Shown here piece by piece: positions 50,490-59,780 of a DNA stretch of 64,000 bases (positions within the stretch are counted from its first letter, which is position 1; every line of letters begins with the position of its first letter). A program made the position numbers and the translations under genes. The DNA is taken from assembly GCA_035654835.1 (NCBI GenBank), contig DASRVZ010000196.1, positions 1-64,000 on the forward strand, written 5' to 3'. Source of the stretch: UBA4719 sp035654835 (GTDB lineage: Bacteria; Actinomycetota; Actinomycetes; Actinomycetales; Dermatophilaceae). The notes under the pieces are model-generated. The model saw nothing but the letters and a program-made list of their open reading frames with translations, did no database searches and had not been told where the DNA came from.

Positions 50490-51590
50490 TCACAGGCTCG
50501 TGGATGGGGCAGCGTGGTCCGGCTCAGTGCGGTCCAGTCGGGCCACACCGATCTTGGCGTCGGCCATGCCGTAGAACACATATCGAACGCCGTCGATCGA
50601 CTCGATGGCAGTCGGGAAGACGACGTTCGCGACGACACCGTCCCGTTCGTCCTCGGTCTCGGGGGCGAGGATCGGGGCGTCGGTGCGGGCGATCACCTGC
50701 GAGGGGTCATCCGCGCTGAGCAGCATCGCGCCCGCGGCGTACTCGACCTGCTGGGTGGTCGGGTCGAAGCCCTCGGGGATGTGGCCGATCACTCCGTGAT
50801 GGATCAGCAGCCAACCCTCCTCGACCCGGATCGGCGGCGGTCCGGCGCCGATCTTGAGGTCTTCGAAGGCGTGCTCCGGCATGGCGAGGAGCCGGTGGTT
50901 CTCCGGACGGGTCAGCGCGCGCACGTCGCCGAGGGCCAGGTCAACCGGGACGTAGGAGATCCAGATACCGGGCCGCGGGTCGCTCACACCAGCAGGCAGG
51001 TGCTCGATCTCGCCTGGACGCAACCAACCGAGGTCCCACATCGGACGGTGCAGCATCGCGTACGACATACGGCCGTACGGGTCGGGCACCGGCTCGGGGA
51101 AGAACACCGCGTCCTTGTTGGGGAACATGCACAGGTCGGTGTCCAGGTCCGGCTGGTAGGTGAACTGGACGGGGCCGAGCCGCCGCCAGTGCTCCAGGTC
51201 GTCGGAGACGGCCAGGGCCAGTCGTGGGCCGAGAGGGCCGAACGCCACATAGGTCATGACGTGCACGCCCAGGGTCGGCACCCACGTCACCCGCGGGTCC
51301 TCGACCCCGGCGTTGTTGGCGCCGCGCTCCCAACCCTCGTCGGGGGCCAGGACGACGCTCTTACGTTCGACTCCGACCGGCACGCCGTCGCGGACGACGA
51401 CCTCGGCGAACCCGACCCGCGAGACGTTGCCGTCAGCGACGATGCGAGGGAGCAGGTGCAACCGCCCGTCGGGGGTGCGCCCGCTGCCGGGGTTGAGTAC
51501 GCCCATGGCTTCGAGCGGGTTGCCGGGTTCGGGCGTCATGACGACACCCAGACGGGTCAAGGTGTAGGGGACGGTGGTCTTGATGGACAC
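50490..51590 (-). CDS. GH130 family beta-mannoside phosphorylase/hydrolase
   Basis: A 366-residue five-bladed propeller enzyme. Signatures: NPGSGRTPDGRLHLLPRI, GVEDPRVTWVPTLGVHVMTYVAFG, NKDAVFFPEPV, AGPPPIRVEEGWLLIHHGV, FPTAIESIDG. GH130 enzymes act on beta-1,2- or beta-1,4-mannosides with phosphate or water. The GTG start at 51590 has AAAGG nine bases upstream; a TTG at 51599 overlaps the permease stop and is less likely. Confidence 0.87.
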   Translation of the reverse strand: MSIKTTVPYTLTRLGVVMTPEPGNPLEAMGVLNPGSGRTPDGRLHLLPRIVADGNVSRVGFAEVVVRDGVPVGVERKSVVLAPDEGWERGANNAGVEDPRVTWVPTLGVHVMTYVAFGPLGPRLALAVSDDLEHWRRLGPVQFTYQPDLDTDLCMFPNKDAVFFPEPVPDPYGRMSYAMLHRPMWDLGWLRPGEIEHLPAGVSDPRPGIWISYVPVDLALGDVRALTRPENHRLLAMPEHAFEDLKIGAGPPPIRVEEGWLLIHHGVIGHIPEGFDPTTQQVEYAAGAMLLSADDPSQVIARTDAPILAPETEDERDGVVANVVFPTAIESIDGVRYVFYGMADAKIGVARLDRTEPDHAAPSTSL

Positions 51591-51595
51591 GTTGA

Positions 51596-52426
51596 TCAAC
51601 CTTTCACGCCGGAGCCGAGCTCAGAGGAGGTGAAGTGCTTCTGGAAGGCGACGAACAGCGCCACCGCCGGAGCAGCGAGAACGACCGCGCCGGCCAGGAT
51701 CGCCCCGAACGGGTTGGCAGCGCGCCCGGCGATGTTGCTGATGTAGTTCGCGAGCGAGACCGCGAGTGGCTGCAGGTCCTGGTCCTTGGTGATCAGGAAG
51801 GGCCAGAGGAACTCGTTCCATGGCCCGATGAAAGTGAGGAGGGCAGCCGTGACCAGGGCGGGGCGGACCAGTGGGAGTGCGATGGACCAGAGGATCCGCA
51901 GCTCGCCGGCACCGTCGATCCGGGCTGCCGCGAAGAGGTCCTCGGGCAGCGACAGGAAGAACTGCCGGAAGACGAAGACCGCGGTGGAGTTGATGGCGAA
52001 CGGCAGGATCATGCCCATGTAGGAGTCGGCCAGCCCGTAGCTGCGCACGACCATCACGTAGAGCGGAATGATCAGCAGCTGGAACGGAACCATCATCACC
52101 AACAGCATCAACGCGAACAGGGTGCTGCGGCCACGGAAGTGCAGCCGGGCCAGGGCGTAGCCGGCCAGCACCCCGAAGACGACGGTGAACAGGATCACCC
52201 CGCCGGTGAAGATGCCGGAGTTGACCAGCGAACGCGCCAGGTCCACCCGCTCGTTGATCTGCGAGTAGTTGTCCAGGGTCAACCCGTGGGTGGGAATGGC
52301 ACCGGCTATCGAGGTGTCAGGCGTCTTCTGGAGCGAGCCGATGACCATGTAGTAGAAGGGGAACAGGAAGACGAAAGCGCCGAGGAGGAGGAAGCCCATG
52401 CGTGGCCAGCTGCGAGTCCGTGACAT
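51596..52426 (-). CDS. Carbohydrate ABC transporter permease (MalG type)
   Basis: A 276-residue, six-helix permease. The EAA loop is AARIDGAGELRILWSIALPLVRPAL, contacting the ATPase. No ATPase gene is in the cluster; a shared MsiK-type ATPase elsewhere is the usual actinobacterial solution. It lies one base after the other permease. Confidence 0.93.
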   Translation of the reverse strand: MSRTRSWPRMGFLLLGAFVFLFPFYYMVIGSLQKTPDTSIAGAIPTHGLTLDNYSQINERVDLARSLVNSGIFTGGVILFTVVFGVLAGYALARLHFRGRSTLFALMLLVMMVPFQLLIIPLYVMVVRSYGLADSYMGMILPFAINSTAVFVFRQFFLSLPEDLFAAARIDGAGELRILWSIALPLVRPALVTAALLTFIGPWNEFLWPFLITKDQDLQPLAVSLANYISNIAGRAANPFGAILAGAVVLAAPAVALFVAFQKHFTSSELGSGVKG

Positions 52427-52427
52427 G

Positions 52428-53390
52428 TCAGTCCCTTTCCAACAGACGCCGGTTGATGAGCGAGATGACCAGGACGCCGATGACGAGGATCACGCCGATG
52501 GCCGAGGCGACGTCGGGGTTCCCTTGCTCGATCCCCTTCTGGTACATGACCAGCACGGGGGACGCTGAGGCCCCGTTGGGCCCGCCACCGCTGGTCAGCA
52601 GGTAGGGCTCGGTGAACAGGTTGGCCCCCGTGATCGTTGCGAGGATCACCACGAGGGTGGTCGCTGGCCGGACGCCCGGGACGGTGACGTTCATGAAGGA
52701 GCGGAACTTGCCGGCGCCGTCCACTGACGCGGCCTCATACAGCTCCCTGGGCACGTTCTGCAGGGCGGCAAGGTACAACAGAATGAAGAATCCGAGCTGC
52801 TTCCACGTGACGAAGATGGCGATGACCGGCATCACCAGCTTGTTGTTGATCAGCCAGGAGGGGTCGGGTGCCAGCGGACCGAGCAGCTGGTTGACCATCC
52901 CGTTGCTGCTGAACAGGAAGAGCCAGACCGCCACCACCGCGACACTGGCCGTGACGTAGGGGACGTAGTAGGCGACGCGCAGGAAGGTACGGCCGCGAAT
53001 GGCTCCGTTGAGGGCATTGGCCAGCACCAGGGCCAGCACCACCGTCAGGGGGACGTTGATGACCAGGAACTCGACAACGTTCAGGAACGAGCGTCGAACC
53101 GCCGGGTCCGCCAATGCTGTCTTGTAGTTGTCCAGGCCCACGAACGGCCGGGCCACCTGCGCGCCCGGCGCCGTGAAGAAGTAGTCGTGGAAGCTGATCC
53201 ACACGGCTAGGCCCAGCGGGTAGGCGAATACGGCCGCGAGGAACACGGCATACGGCGCGGCAAGTCCGATCCCCAGCGGCTGACGACCGAACAAGGTCGT
53301 CAGCCGCGGGGCGCGGCGCTTCGGCGGCGGCGTGGTGGACCCGGATCGGTCCTTTGCCTTGCCGGTCACCGTAGCGTTGGGCATGTCCAT
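52428..53390 (-). CDS. Carbohydrate ABC transporter permease (MalF type)
   Basis: A 320-residue permease with EAA loop EAASVDGAGKFRSFMNVTVPGVRPA and a basic cytosolic N-terminus. Partner of the MalG-type permease. ATG 53390, seven bases after the binding-protein stop. An ATG at 53384 is an alternative. Confidence 0.92.
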   Translation of the reverse strand: MDMPNATVTGKAKDRSGSTTPPPKRRAPRLTTLFGRQPLGIGLAAPYAVFLAAVFAYPLGLAVWISFHDYFFTAPGAQVARPFVGLDNYKTALADPAVRRSFLNVVEFLVINVPLTVVLALVLANALNGAIRGRTFLRVAYYVPYVTASVAVVAVWLFLFSSNGMVNQLLGPLAPDPSWLINNKLVMPVIAIFVTWKQLGFFILLYLAALQNVPRELYEAASVDGAGKFRSFMNVTVPGVRPATTLVVILATITGANLFTEPYLLTSGGGPNGASASPVLVMYQKGIEQGNPDVASAIGVILVIGVLVISLINRRLLERD

Positions 53391-53397
53391 CGTCCGA

Positions 53398-54699
53398 TCA
53401 GGACTGTCCGGCCAGGGCCGTGACCTTGTCGGAGGATGTCTTGAATGCGTCGTCGATCGGGGTCTTGCCGAAGATCACGGACGAGGTGTACCCGTCGCGG
53501 AAGGTCTGCCAGATGGCGATCGAGTTGGGCACGTTCGGCACCTCGATGGTGCGGGCGGCCTGGTCGGCGAACTTCTTGTAGTCCGGGTGCGAGCTGAAGT
53601 AGTCGGCGTAGACGGTTGCGATGTCCTTGCGCAGCGGCATCTGCCCGGTCTTGTCCAGCAGGGCGCCATCCTGGTCCTTGCTGGTCGAGAACTTCAGCAG
53701 GTCCCAGGCGGTTCCCTGGTTCTTGCAGGCGGAGTACATGGCGATGTTCTTGGCATCAGAGAAGGTGTAGGTCTTGTCCGCCGTCGTGCCGGCCGAGGTC
53801 GGCACCGGCACCGCACCCCACTTGACCTTGTCGCCGTACACCGAGATGGCCCACGGGCCAACGATGGACATGGCGGCCTTCTTGTCAGCAAAGGAGTCGG
53901 CAGGGTACTTCTCCTGGGGAGCCAGTTTCTCGGCATACATGGTGCGCCAGAAGTTGGAGACCCTCTTGCCCTCTTCGGAGTCGAAGGTCGCCTTGCCGTC
54001 CTCGACCAGCTGCTTGCCGCCGGTCTCAGCCGCGTACAGGGGGTAGAAGTCGAACCATGACTGGAAGAACTCACTTGTGGGTGCCGGCCAGATGGCGGCC
54101 TGGGCCGCGCCGCTGGAGACGATCTTCTTGCTGGTTGCCAGGAACTCGTCGTAGGTCGCCAACGGCGGGTTCTCGGCGTCGATCCCGGCCTTGGTCATGA
54201 TGTCCTTGTTGTAGAAGATCATGACGGGGTTGGACTTCCACGGGAGCTGGTAGAACTTCCCGTCCGGAGACTTGTACTGGTCCGCGGGTGCGCCGGTGCG
54301 CGCCTCGACGTAGGCCTTGCCGTCGGGGAAGCTGTCGAGCGCTACCAGGCCGCCCTGCTTCTGGAACTGGGGAACGGCTGCGGGGGCGGTGTTGAAGACC
54401 AGGCACGGCGCGTTTCCGGCCGTGATCGCCGCGCCGATGACCTCTTCTGAGGTCTTGCCGGCGGGGATCTCCTGGGCCGTCACCAGCTCCGTGGGGTGGG
54501 CGGTGTTCCACGCCTCGACCATGGCCTTGCCCCAGGCAACTTCCTCGGGGTTGTTGGACAGCCAGACATTGACCGGACCGTGCGCCGCCTGTGCGCCGGA
54601 GGCGTCGGAGCCGCCCGAGCCGCCGGAGCTTCCGCAGGCGGCGGTGGTGCCGATCGCCAGGGTGAGTACCGCTGCTGCGGCTACTTTGTTGCTCTTCAT
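53398..54699 (-). CDS. Extracellular sugar-binding lipoprotein
   Basis: A 433-residue cluster-B binding protein. The signal peptide ends in lipobox IGTTAAC at Cys22, followed by a Gly/Ser linker. The body resembles sugar-binding proteins (NVWLSNNPEEVAWGKAMVEAWNT, LPWKSNPVMIFYNKDIMTKAG, KKAAMSIVGPWAIS). ATG 54699 with SD AAAGAGGTTGCG overlaps the lacI stop (ATGA). Confidence 0.92.
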   Translation of the reverse strand: MKSNKVAAAAVLTLAIGTTAACGSSGGSGGSDASGAQAAHGPVNVWLSNNPEEVAWGKAMVEAWNTAHPTELVTAQEIPAGKTSEEVIGAAITAGNAPCLVFNTAPAAVPQFQKQGGLVALDSFPDGKAYVEARTGAPADQYKSPDGKFYQLPWKSNPVMIFYNKDIMTKAGIDAENPPLATYDEFLATSKKIVSSGAAQAAIWPAPTSEFFQSWFDFYPLYAAETGGKQLVEDGKATFDSEEGKRVSNFWRTMYAEKLAPQEKYPADSFADKKAAMSIVGPWAISVYGDKVKWGAVPVPTSAGTTADKTYTFSDAKNIAMYSACKNQGTAWDLLKFSTSKDQDGALLDKTGQMPLRKDIATVYADYFSSHPDYKKFADQAARTIEVPNVPNSIAIWQTFRDGYTSSVIFGKTPIDDAFKTSSDKVTALAGQS

Positions 54700-55784
54700 C
54701 GCAACCTCTTTCCGTTGCGGATCGGCGCGGGTCCGCGACGGTCCTTGGGTGCGCCGGTGTCCGGATGGCATGGCGGCGCGGTGGAAGCTCGAACAACGAG
54801 CTCGGGTGAAGGCAGGTCGATCTCGCAGCCCGTTTCGCCATCGACGAGGGCCAGCAACCGGGAGGCGGCCGCGCGCCCCCACCCGACGACGTCGATGCGC
54901 GCGGTGGTGAGGGCCGGCTGCAGATAGGCCGCGAGGGGGGCGTCGTCGAAGCCGGTGATCGAGAGCTGGGCCGGGACGTCCACGCCGCGGCCGATCGCCG
55001 TGGACATGCCGGCGATGGCCATCAGGTCGTTGGCGTACACGATCGCGGTGGGCGGCTCGGGCAGGTCGAGCAGTTGATTGGTCGCGTCAGCGCCACCCTG
55101 GGCGGAGAAGTCGGAGGCGATGCAAGCGCCTGGCGTCAGCCCGGCGTCCGTGACGGCCGACGCCCACGCCGCGCGGCGGGAGACGCCGTGGACGAACTCG
55201 GCCGGTCCGGCGACGTGGCTGATGTTTCGGTGCCCGAGTGCGACGAGATGCTCGACGGCTGCCGTGATCCCGGGCTGGTCGTCGATGAAGACGGACGACC
55301 AGGGTCCGTGACCCGGGGACAGGCCGATGACGACAGTGGGCAGGCCCAGATCGTCGAGCAGCTGCGGCCGCAGGTCGTCGACCCGCATGTCGGTGAGGAA
55401 CACGCCGTCGACCCGGCCGGTCGCGGCGAGCCGACGGTAGCTCTCGTGCTCACTCTGCTCGTCGCTGACGACGTGGAGCATGAGGGCATAGCCTCGTTCG
55501 GACAGCACGGTCTCGATGCCGGTGATGAACGAGGCGAAGAACGGATCGGCGCCGAGGGTCTCGGGGGTGCGGGCGATGACCAGCCCCACGGCGAGGGCGC
55601 GGGAGACCGACAGGGCCCTGCCCCGCAGGCTGGGGGTCCAGCCCAGGTCACGGGCGACGGCGAGGATCCGTTCGCGCGTCTGCGCGCCAACCCCCGGCTT
55701 GCCGTTCAACGCGAAGGAGACCGCACCCTTGGAGACGCCCGCGACCCGGGCGACGTCAGTGATGGTGGGGCGCTTGGTTCCCAT
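54696..55784 (-). CDS. LacI-family transcriptional regulator
   Basis: A 362-residue repressor. The N-terminal HTH is TITDVARVAGVSKGAVSFALNGKPGVGAQTRERIL with a hinge helix, followed by a periplasmic-binding-protein-like effector domain (LGLPTVVIGLSPG, AIVYANDLMAIAGMSTAI, ITGFDDAPLAAYLQPALTT). It heads the ABC-GH130 cluster and is coupled to the binding-protein gene. A perfect palindrome overlaps its promoter. No SD before ATG 55784 and TATTAC ending six bases upstream suggest a leaderless mRNA. Confidence 0.92.
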   Translation of the reverse strand: MGTKRPTITDVARVAGVSKGAVSFALNGKPGVGAQTRERILAVARDLGWTPSLRGRALSVSRALAVGLVIARTPETLGADPFFASFITGIETVLSERGYALMLHVVSDEQSEHESYRRLAATGRVDGVFLTDMRVDDLRPQLLDDLGLPTVVIGLSPGHGPWSSVFIDDQPGITAAVEHLVALGHRNISHVAGPAEFVHGVSRRAAWASAVTDAGLTPGACIASDFSAQGGADATNQLLDLPEPPTAIVYANDLMAIAGMSTAIGRGVDVPAQLSITGFDDAPLAAYLQPALTTARIDVVGWGRAAASRLLALVDGETGCEIDLPSPELVVRASTAPPCHPDTGAPKDRRGPAPIRNGKRLR

Positions 55785-55794
55785 TAGAAGGTAA

Positions 55795-55806
55795 TAAACC
55801 GGTTTA
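55795..55806. promoter_or_regulatory. LacI operator overlapping lacI promoter
   Basis: Perfect palindrome TAAACCGGTTTA, the classical LacI/GalR form with central CG. It overlaps the predicted -10 box (TATTAC, 55791-55796), so binding would shut the whole cluster. Confidence 0.8.
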
Positions 55807-56010
55807 GGGACGAAATGTCAAAACGGCAGGCTCAGACCGGACATCGCTCCGGCACCGTTGTCGACCCGATGAAGGCCCGAAACGGTGCCGCGCGGGTGTC
55901 CGGACGAGGGTGGGCGCTGGACTGGCTGCACGGCACCCGGCCCGGGCGTCGTCATACTGGAGAGTGCTGCCCCAGGGCAGCGCACGATTGTCGCCGACGA
56001 AAGAAGACCA

Positions 56011-58161
56011 GTGAGCACCCCGCCCACCCGCGCCAGCCGAAGCGCTAGCCGAAGCGCCAGCATGGCCCGAGCGAAACGCAAGCAACCCCGCAGGGACTGG
56101 CGCCGGTTCTTCTCGATGAAGTGGATCCTGCTGGGGCTGCTCGGGTTCTTTCTGCTTGGTGTCGCGGCGTTCGGTGTGGCCTATGCCGCCACCAATGTCC
56201 CCCAGCCGAACGAGCTGGCCAACGCGCAGGCGTCGATCGTCTACTACTCCGACGGCAAGACCGAGATGGACCGGTTCAGCGTGGTCAACCGCGAGTCGGT
56301 GCCGCTGGACAAGATCCCGCTGCACGTCCAGCGCGCTCTGCTGGCCGCTGAGGACCGCACCTTCTACGAGAACAGCGGCGTCTCACCCTCGGGTATCGCC
56401 AGGGCCGTCGGAGTGGCAATCACAGGCGGACCTACCCAGGGTGGCTCCACCATCACCCAGCAGTACGTCAAGAACTATTTCCTGACCCAGGACCAGACCA
56501 TCAGCCGCAAGCTCAAAGAGTTCATCATCTCCATCAAGATCGACCAGCAGGAGTCCAAGAACACAATCCTGGAGAACTACCTCAACACGATCTACTACGG
56601 TCGTGGCGCCTCGGGGATCCAGACTGCGGCCAGGGCCTACTTCCATATCGACGCCTCCAAGCTGAACGTCGCCCAGGGCGCGCTGCTCGCCTCCGTCATC
56701 CGTGGGCCGGCGTTCTACGATCCCGCACTCGGCCCCAAGCAGACGGCCGCTGCCAAGGCACGCGTCGAGTACGTCCTGGACGGCATGGTGACCCAGGGCT
56801 GGCTGAGCCCCGCGGAGCGGGCCAAGACCGCCTTCCCCAAGGTCTATCCCCAGCCCAAGAAGACCAAGGCCGGAACGGTCCCCTACATCACGGAAGAGGT
56901 TCGCCGGGAGCTTGCGAACAAGCTGGGCCTCACCGACACCGACATCGACCGTGGCGGCTTGCGGATCCAGACCACGATCAACAAGCAGGCCCAGGCTGCG
57001 GCGGTCAAGGCCGTTGCCGACACCATGCCGTCGGAGGAGGACGCCCCCCAGCTGCACGTCGGGCTGACCGCGATCAAGCCAGGTGATGGCGCCATCGTCG
57101 CGATGTATGGCGGCAAGGACTTCAGCAAGATCCAGTGGAACGACGCGACCGAGGCCACGACGCAGGGTGGCTCGACGTTCAAGGTGTTCGGGCTCCTGGC
57201 GGCGCTACAGAAGGACATCAGCACCAAGACGAAGTTCGACGGCCACAGCCCCCAGTACTTCCCGGAGTTCGCAGACAGCAAGAACCCTCGGGGTCGGGTC
57301 AAGAACTTCGGCCCGGGAAGCGGCGAACAGTTCGGCACGATCGACCTGCGGAAGGCGACGGCCCACTCGGTCAACACCGTCTTCGCGCAGCTGAACATCA
57401 AGCTGGCCGACGGAGGCACCAAGGCCTCGGGTGTGATGGATGCGGCTATCCTGGCCGGAGTGCCGGAGAACAGCGCCGGGCTGAGCGACAACATGAACAA
57501 CATCCTGGGCACCGCTTCGGTGCACGTCATCGACATGGCCAACGCCTACGCGACCATCGCCGCGCAGGGGCAGAAGGCAGCGCCATACCTCATCACCAAG
57601 GTGACGTCCGCGAACGGCAGCATCGACTACAAGGTCAAGAAGCAGCTGACGCCGGCTTTCGACAAGAAGGTGACAGCCGATGTCACGGACGCCATGACGC
57701 GTGTGGTGACCGAAGGCACCGGCACCCGCGCCCGGGCGTTGGGTCGTCCGGCTGCCGGCAAGACCGGCACGACGACCAACACCGAAGCGGTCTGGTTCGA
57801 CGGCTTCACCCCGCAGCTCTCGGCTGCGGTCGGGATCTACAAGAACAAAGGCCACGATCCGGTCACCGTCAAGAACGACCGCCTGATCTCCAGTGGCCGC
57901 ACCCCGGTCGACATCTGGACGGCGTTCATGGAGGGAGCCCTCAAGGGGCAGAAGGTCCTCGACTTCCCCCCACGCGAAGGCTTGGGTGACAGCTCGCTTC
58001 CGCCACCGCCCACGACGACAACGACGACGACAACGACAACGACAACTGCTCCCACCACGCCCCCGACGACGCCCCCGACGACGGCAACGACAACTGCTCC
58101 CCCGGCCACCAAGAAGACTGGGCCGCCCACGGTGCCTGGGACGACGACCGTGGTGCCGTGA
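56011..58161 (+). CDS. Class A penicillin-binding protein (PonA-like)
   Basis: A 716-residue bifunctional glycosyltransferase/transpeptidase. It has a basic cytosolic head, a membrane helix (ILLGLLGFFLLGVAAFGVAYA), a GT51 domain (AAEDRTFYENSGVSPSGIARA, GGSTITQQYVKN, YLNTIYYGRGASGI) and a transpeptidase domain (GGSTFKVFG as SxxK, HSVNT as SxN, AGKTGTTTN as KTG). The tail is Thr/Pro-rich low-complexity. GTG 56011 is preferred. It occupies the ponA1 place of mycobacteria. Confidence 0.94.
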   Translation: MSTPPTRASRSASRSASMARAKRKQPRRDWRRFFSMKWILLGLLGFFLLGVAAFGVAYAATNVPQPNELANAQASIVYYSDGKTEMDRFSVVNRESVPLDKIPLHVQRALLAAEDRTFYENSGVSPSGIARAVGVAITGGPTQGGSTITQQYVKNYFLTQDQTISRKLKEFIISIKIDQQESKNTILENYLNTIYYGRGASGIQTAARAYFHIDASKLNVAQGALLASVIRGPAFYDPALGPKQTAAAKARVEYVLDGMVTQGWLSPAERAKTAFPKVYPQPKKTKAGTVPYITEEVRRELANKLGLTDTDIDRGGLRIQTTINKQAQAAAVKAVADTMPSEEDAPQLHVGLTAIKPGDGAIVAMYGGKDFSKIQWNDATEATTQGGSTFKVFGLLAALQKDISTKTKFDGHSPQYFPEFADSKNPRGRVKNFGPGSGEQFGTIDLRKATAHSVNTVFAQLNIKLADGGTKASGVMDAAILAGVPENSAGLSDNMNNILGTASVHVIDMANAYATIAAQGQKAAPYLITKVTSANGSIDYKVKKQLTPAFDKKVTADVTDAMTRVVTEGTGTRARALGRPAAGKTGTTTNTEAVWFDGFTPQLSAAVGIYKNKGHDPVTVKNDRLISSGRTPVDIWTAFMEGALKGQKVLDFPPREGLGDSSLPPPPTTTTTTTTTTTTAPTTPPTTPPTTATTTAPPATKKTGPPTVPGTTTVVP

Positions 58162-59576
58162 TCGCGCCGACCCGCACCGATCCGGTCGCTGCCGCGGCGA
58201 GCGAGATCATCGGAGGACCGAGCGGACGGTATGCCGCGCTGGCCCGGGAGGCAGCAAGGTCGGCATGGCAGCCTGCCGCCGCGGTTCTGATCGGGCTGTC
58301 GAGCCTGACGATCGCCCTGGGAGTGCTGCAGAAGGCGCGCTGTTTCGGCAAGGGATGGAACACCCCGGACCAGTTCTGGCACGCGTGCTACTCGGACCTG
58401 CCGATCGTCTACCAGAGCGCCGGGCTCGGGCACGCGATGCCGTATCTGCCCGGCGCCCAGCCTCTGGACCAGCCGCTGATCTCGGGGCTCGTGATGTGGC
58501 TGGTCGGGCTCGCGGTCCCCGACGGCTCCGTGCTGGTTCAGCAACAGTGGTACTTCGCGTTGTGGGCAGTGCTGATCACTCTCATCGTGATGGTCCTCGT
58601 GGCCGTCACGGCGGCGTCGGTCCCGGCGGCGCCGTGGCGCGCCGCCCACGTGGCCCTCAGCCCTGTGCTGGTTATGGCCGGCCTCGTCTCGGTCGACCTG
58701 CTCGGTGTAATGCTCGCCTCCGCGGCGTTGTGGGCATGGGGGCGGAGCAGAATCGTGCTGGCCGGCGTACTCATGGGTCTTGCTGTCTCGGCGCGCAGCT
58801 ATCCCTTGGTCCTGCTCGTCGCCATCGGCCTGCTCGCGGTGCGCTCGGGTCGGGTCGCGGCATGGAGACAGCTGGGGGCAACGGCTCTGGTCACCTGGTT
58901 CGCGGTGAGCTTGCCCTGGCTCGTGATGAACGCGGATGCCTTGCTCTCGGTCTATCGCAGCTGGTGGGGGGCCGGGGCGAGCTACGGCTCGGTGTGGATG
59001 GTGCCGGCCAGGATGGGGCACGCCGTGCCGGCGGGCGCCGTGACCGCCCTCGCCATCCTGGGCTGGGTCGCAGCCCTGGCCGTAGGCGCGTTCTTGGCCC
59101 TGAGCCTTGACCGGCGGCCGACGGTGGCCGAGATCTCACTGGTGATGCTGGTGATCGTCCTGGTCACCGGCAAGACTGTCCCCGTCCAGGCCGGACTGTG
59201 GCTGCTTCCGCTGATCGCGCTCATCGGGATGCAGTGGCGTGACCATCTGATCTGGGCCGCCTTCGAGTCGACCTACTTCGTGGCCGTATGGCTCTACATC
59301 GCCGGCCAGAGCAAACCTGACCGCGGCTTGCCGGCGGGCCTCTACACGGTGCTGCTCGTTCTTCGCCTGGCCGCCATGCTGTTCCTGGTCGTGCAGGTAT
59401 GGCGGGTGGCCCGGTCCCGCGGGCCGGCCGCCGAGGTCGCCGAGAAGGGTGAGGTCGACGAGGACGGTGAGGCTGAAGAGCAGGGCGACGAGGCTGAAGA
59501 GCAGGGCGACGAGGTCGACCCTCTGGCCGGCCCGATGGCGGGTGCGCCGGATCAGGTGCTCGTCCACCTCACCTGA
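58158..59576 (+). CDS. GT87-family polytopic mannosyltransferase-like protein
   Basis: A 472-residue membrane protein with about ten helices, of the DUF2029/GT87 type (polyprenol-phosphate-dependent). The Asp in the first extracytoplasmic loop region (PDQFWHACYSDLPIVYQSAG) fits the family. It overlaps the PBP stop (GTGA), hence coupled. Equivalent to Rv0051 beside ponA1. The C-terminus is acidic and carries a 21-bp repeat. Confidence 0.82.
   Translation: MIAPTRTDPVAAAASEIIGGPSGRYAALAREAARSAWQPAAAVLIGLSSLTIALGVLQKARCFGKGWNTPDQFWHACYSDLPIVYQSAGLGHAMPYLPGAQPLDQPLISGLVMWLVGLAVPDGSVLVQQQWYFALWAVLITLIVMVLVAVTAASVPAAPWRAAHVALSPVLVMAGLVSVDLLGVMLASAALWAWGRSRIVLAGVLMGLAVSARSYPLVLLVAIGLLAVRSGRVAAWRQLGATALVTWFAVSLPWLVMNADALLSVYRSWWGAGASYGSVWMVPARMGHAVPAGAVTALAILGWVAALAVGAFLALSLDRRPTVAEISLVMLVIVLVTGKTVPVQAGLWLLPLIALIGMQWRDHLIWAAFESTYFVAVWLYIAGQSKPDRGLPAGLYTVLLVLRLAAMLFLVVQVWRVARSRGPAAEVAEKGEVDEDGEAEEQGDEAEEQGDEVDPLAGPMAGAPDQVLVHLT
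59469..59510 (+). repeat. 21-bp tandem duplication in GT87 gene tail
   Basis: Two exact 21-base copies (59469-59489, 59490-59510) encode EAEEQGD twice in the acidic cytosolic tail, adding to disorder. Confidence 0.85.
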
Positions 59577-59723
59577 AACCCCTTCCTGTCGCACAGCCGT
59601 CGATTTCGGGCGCGAGGCAGTTGCCGGTACTCTCAAGAAGTTCGCCTCGTGGGACCCACGCTGTTCGCCGCCGACCCCCTGTCGGTGGCACGTGGCACGG
59701 TGTTTCGAGGTGGGACGCTGCAA

Positions 59724-59768
59724 CCCTCCTGTCACGGATGTTCCGTGACCGTTCTAGACCGAAGGAGG
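59724..59768 (+). ncRNA. Predicted S6:S18 autoregulatory leader of rpsF
   Basis: In the rpsF 5' leader, CCTCCT (59725-59730) is complementary to the SD AGGAGG (59763-59768). They enclose a perfect hairpin GTCACGGA-TGT-TCCGTGAC (59731-59749) and a segment ending CCGA next to the SD. This matches the known layout of rpsF leaders bound by the S6-S18 complex to repress translation. It was not checked against a covariance model. Confidence 0.6.
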
Positions 59769-59780
59769 TGGGTTATCAGC

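Noticed and set aside
58005..58160. Triplet-rich ACGACAACG tract at the end of the PBP gene
   Set aside because: Encodes the usual Thr/Pro disordered tail of class A PBPs; no need to invoke a regulatory repeat.
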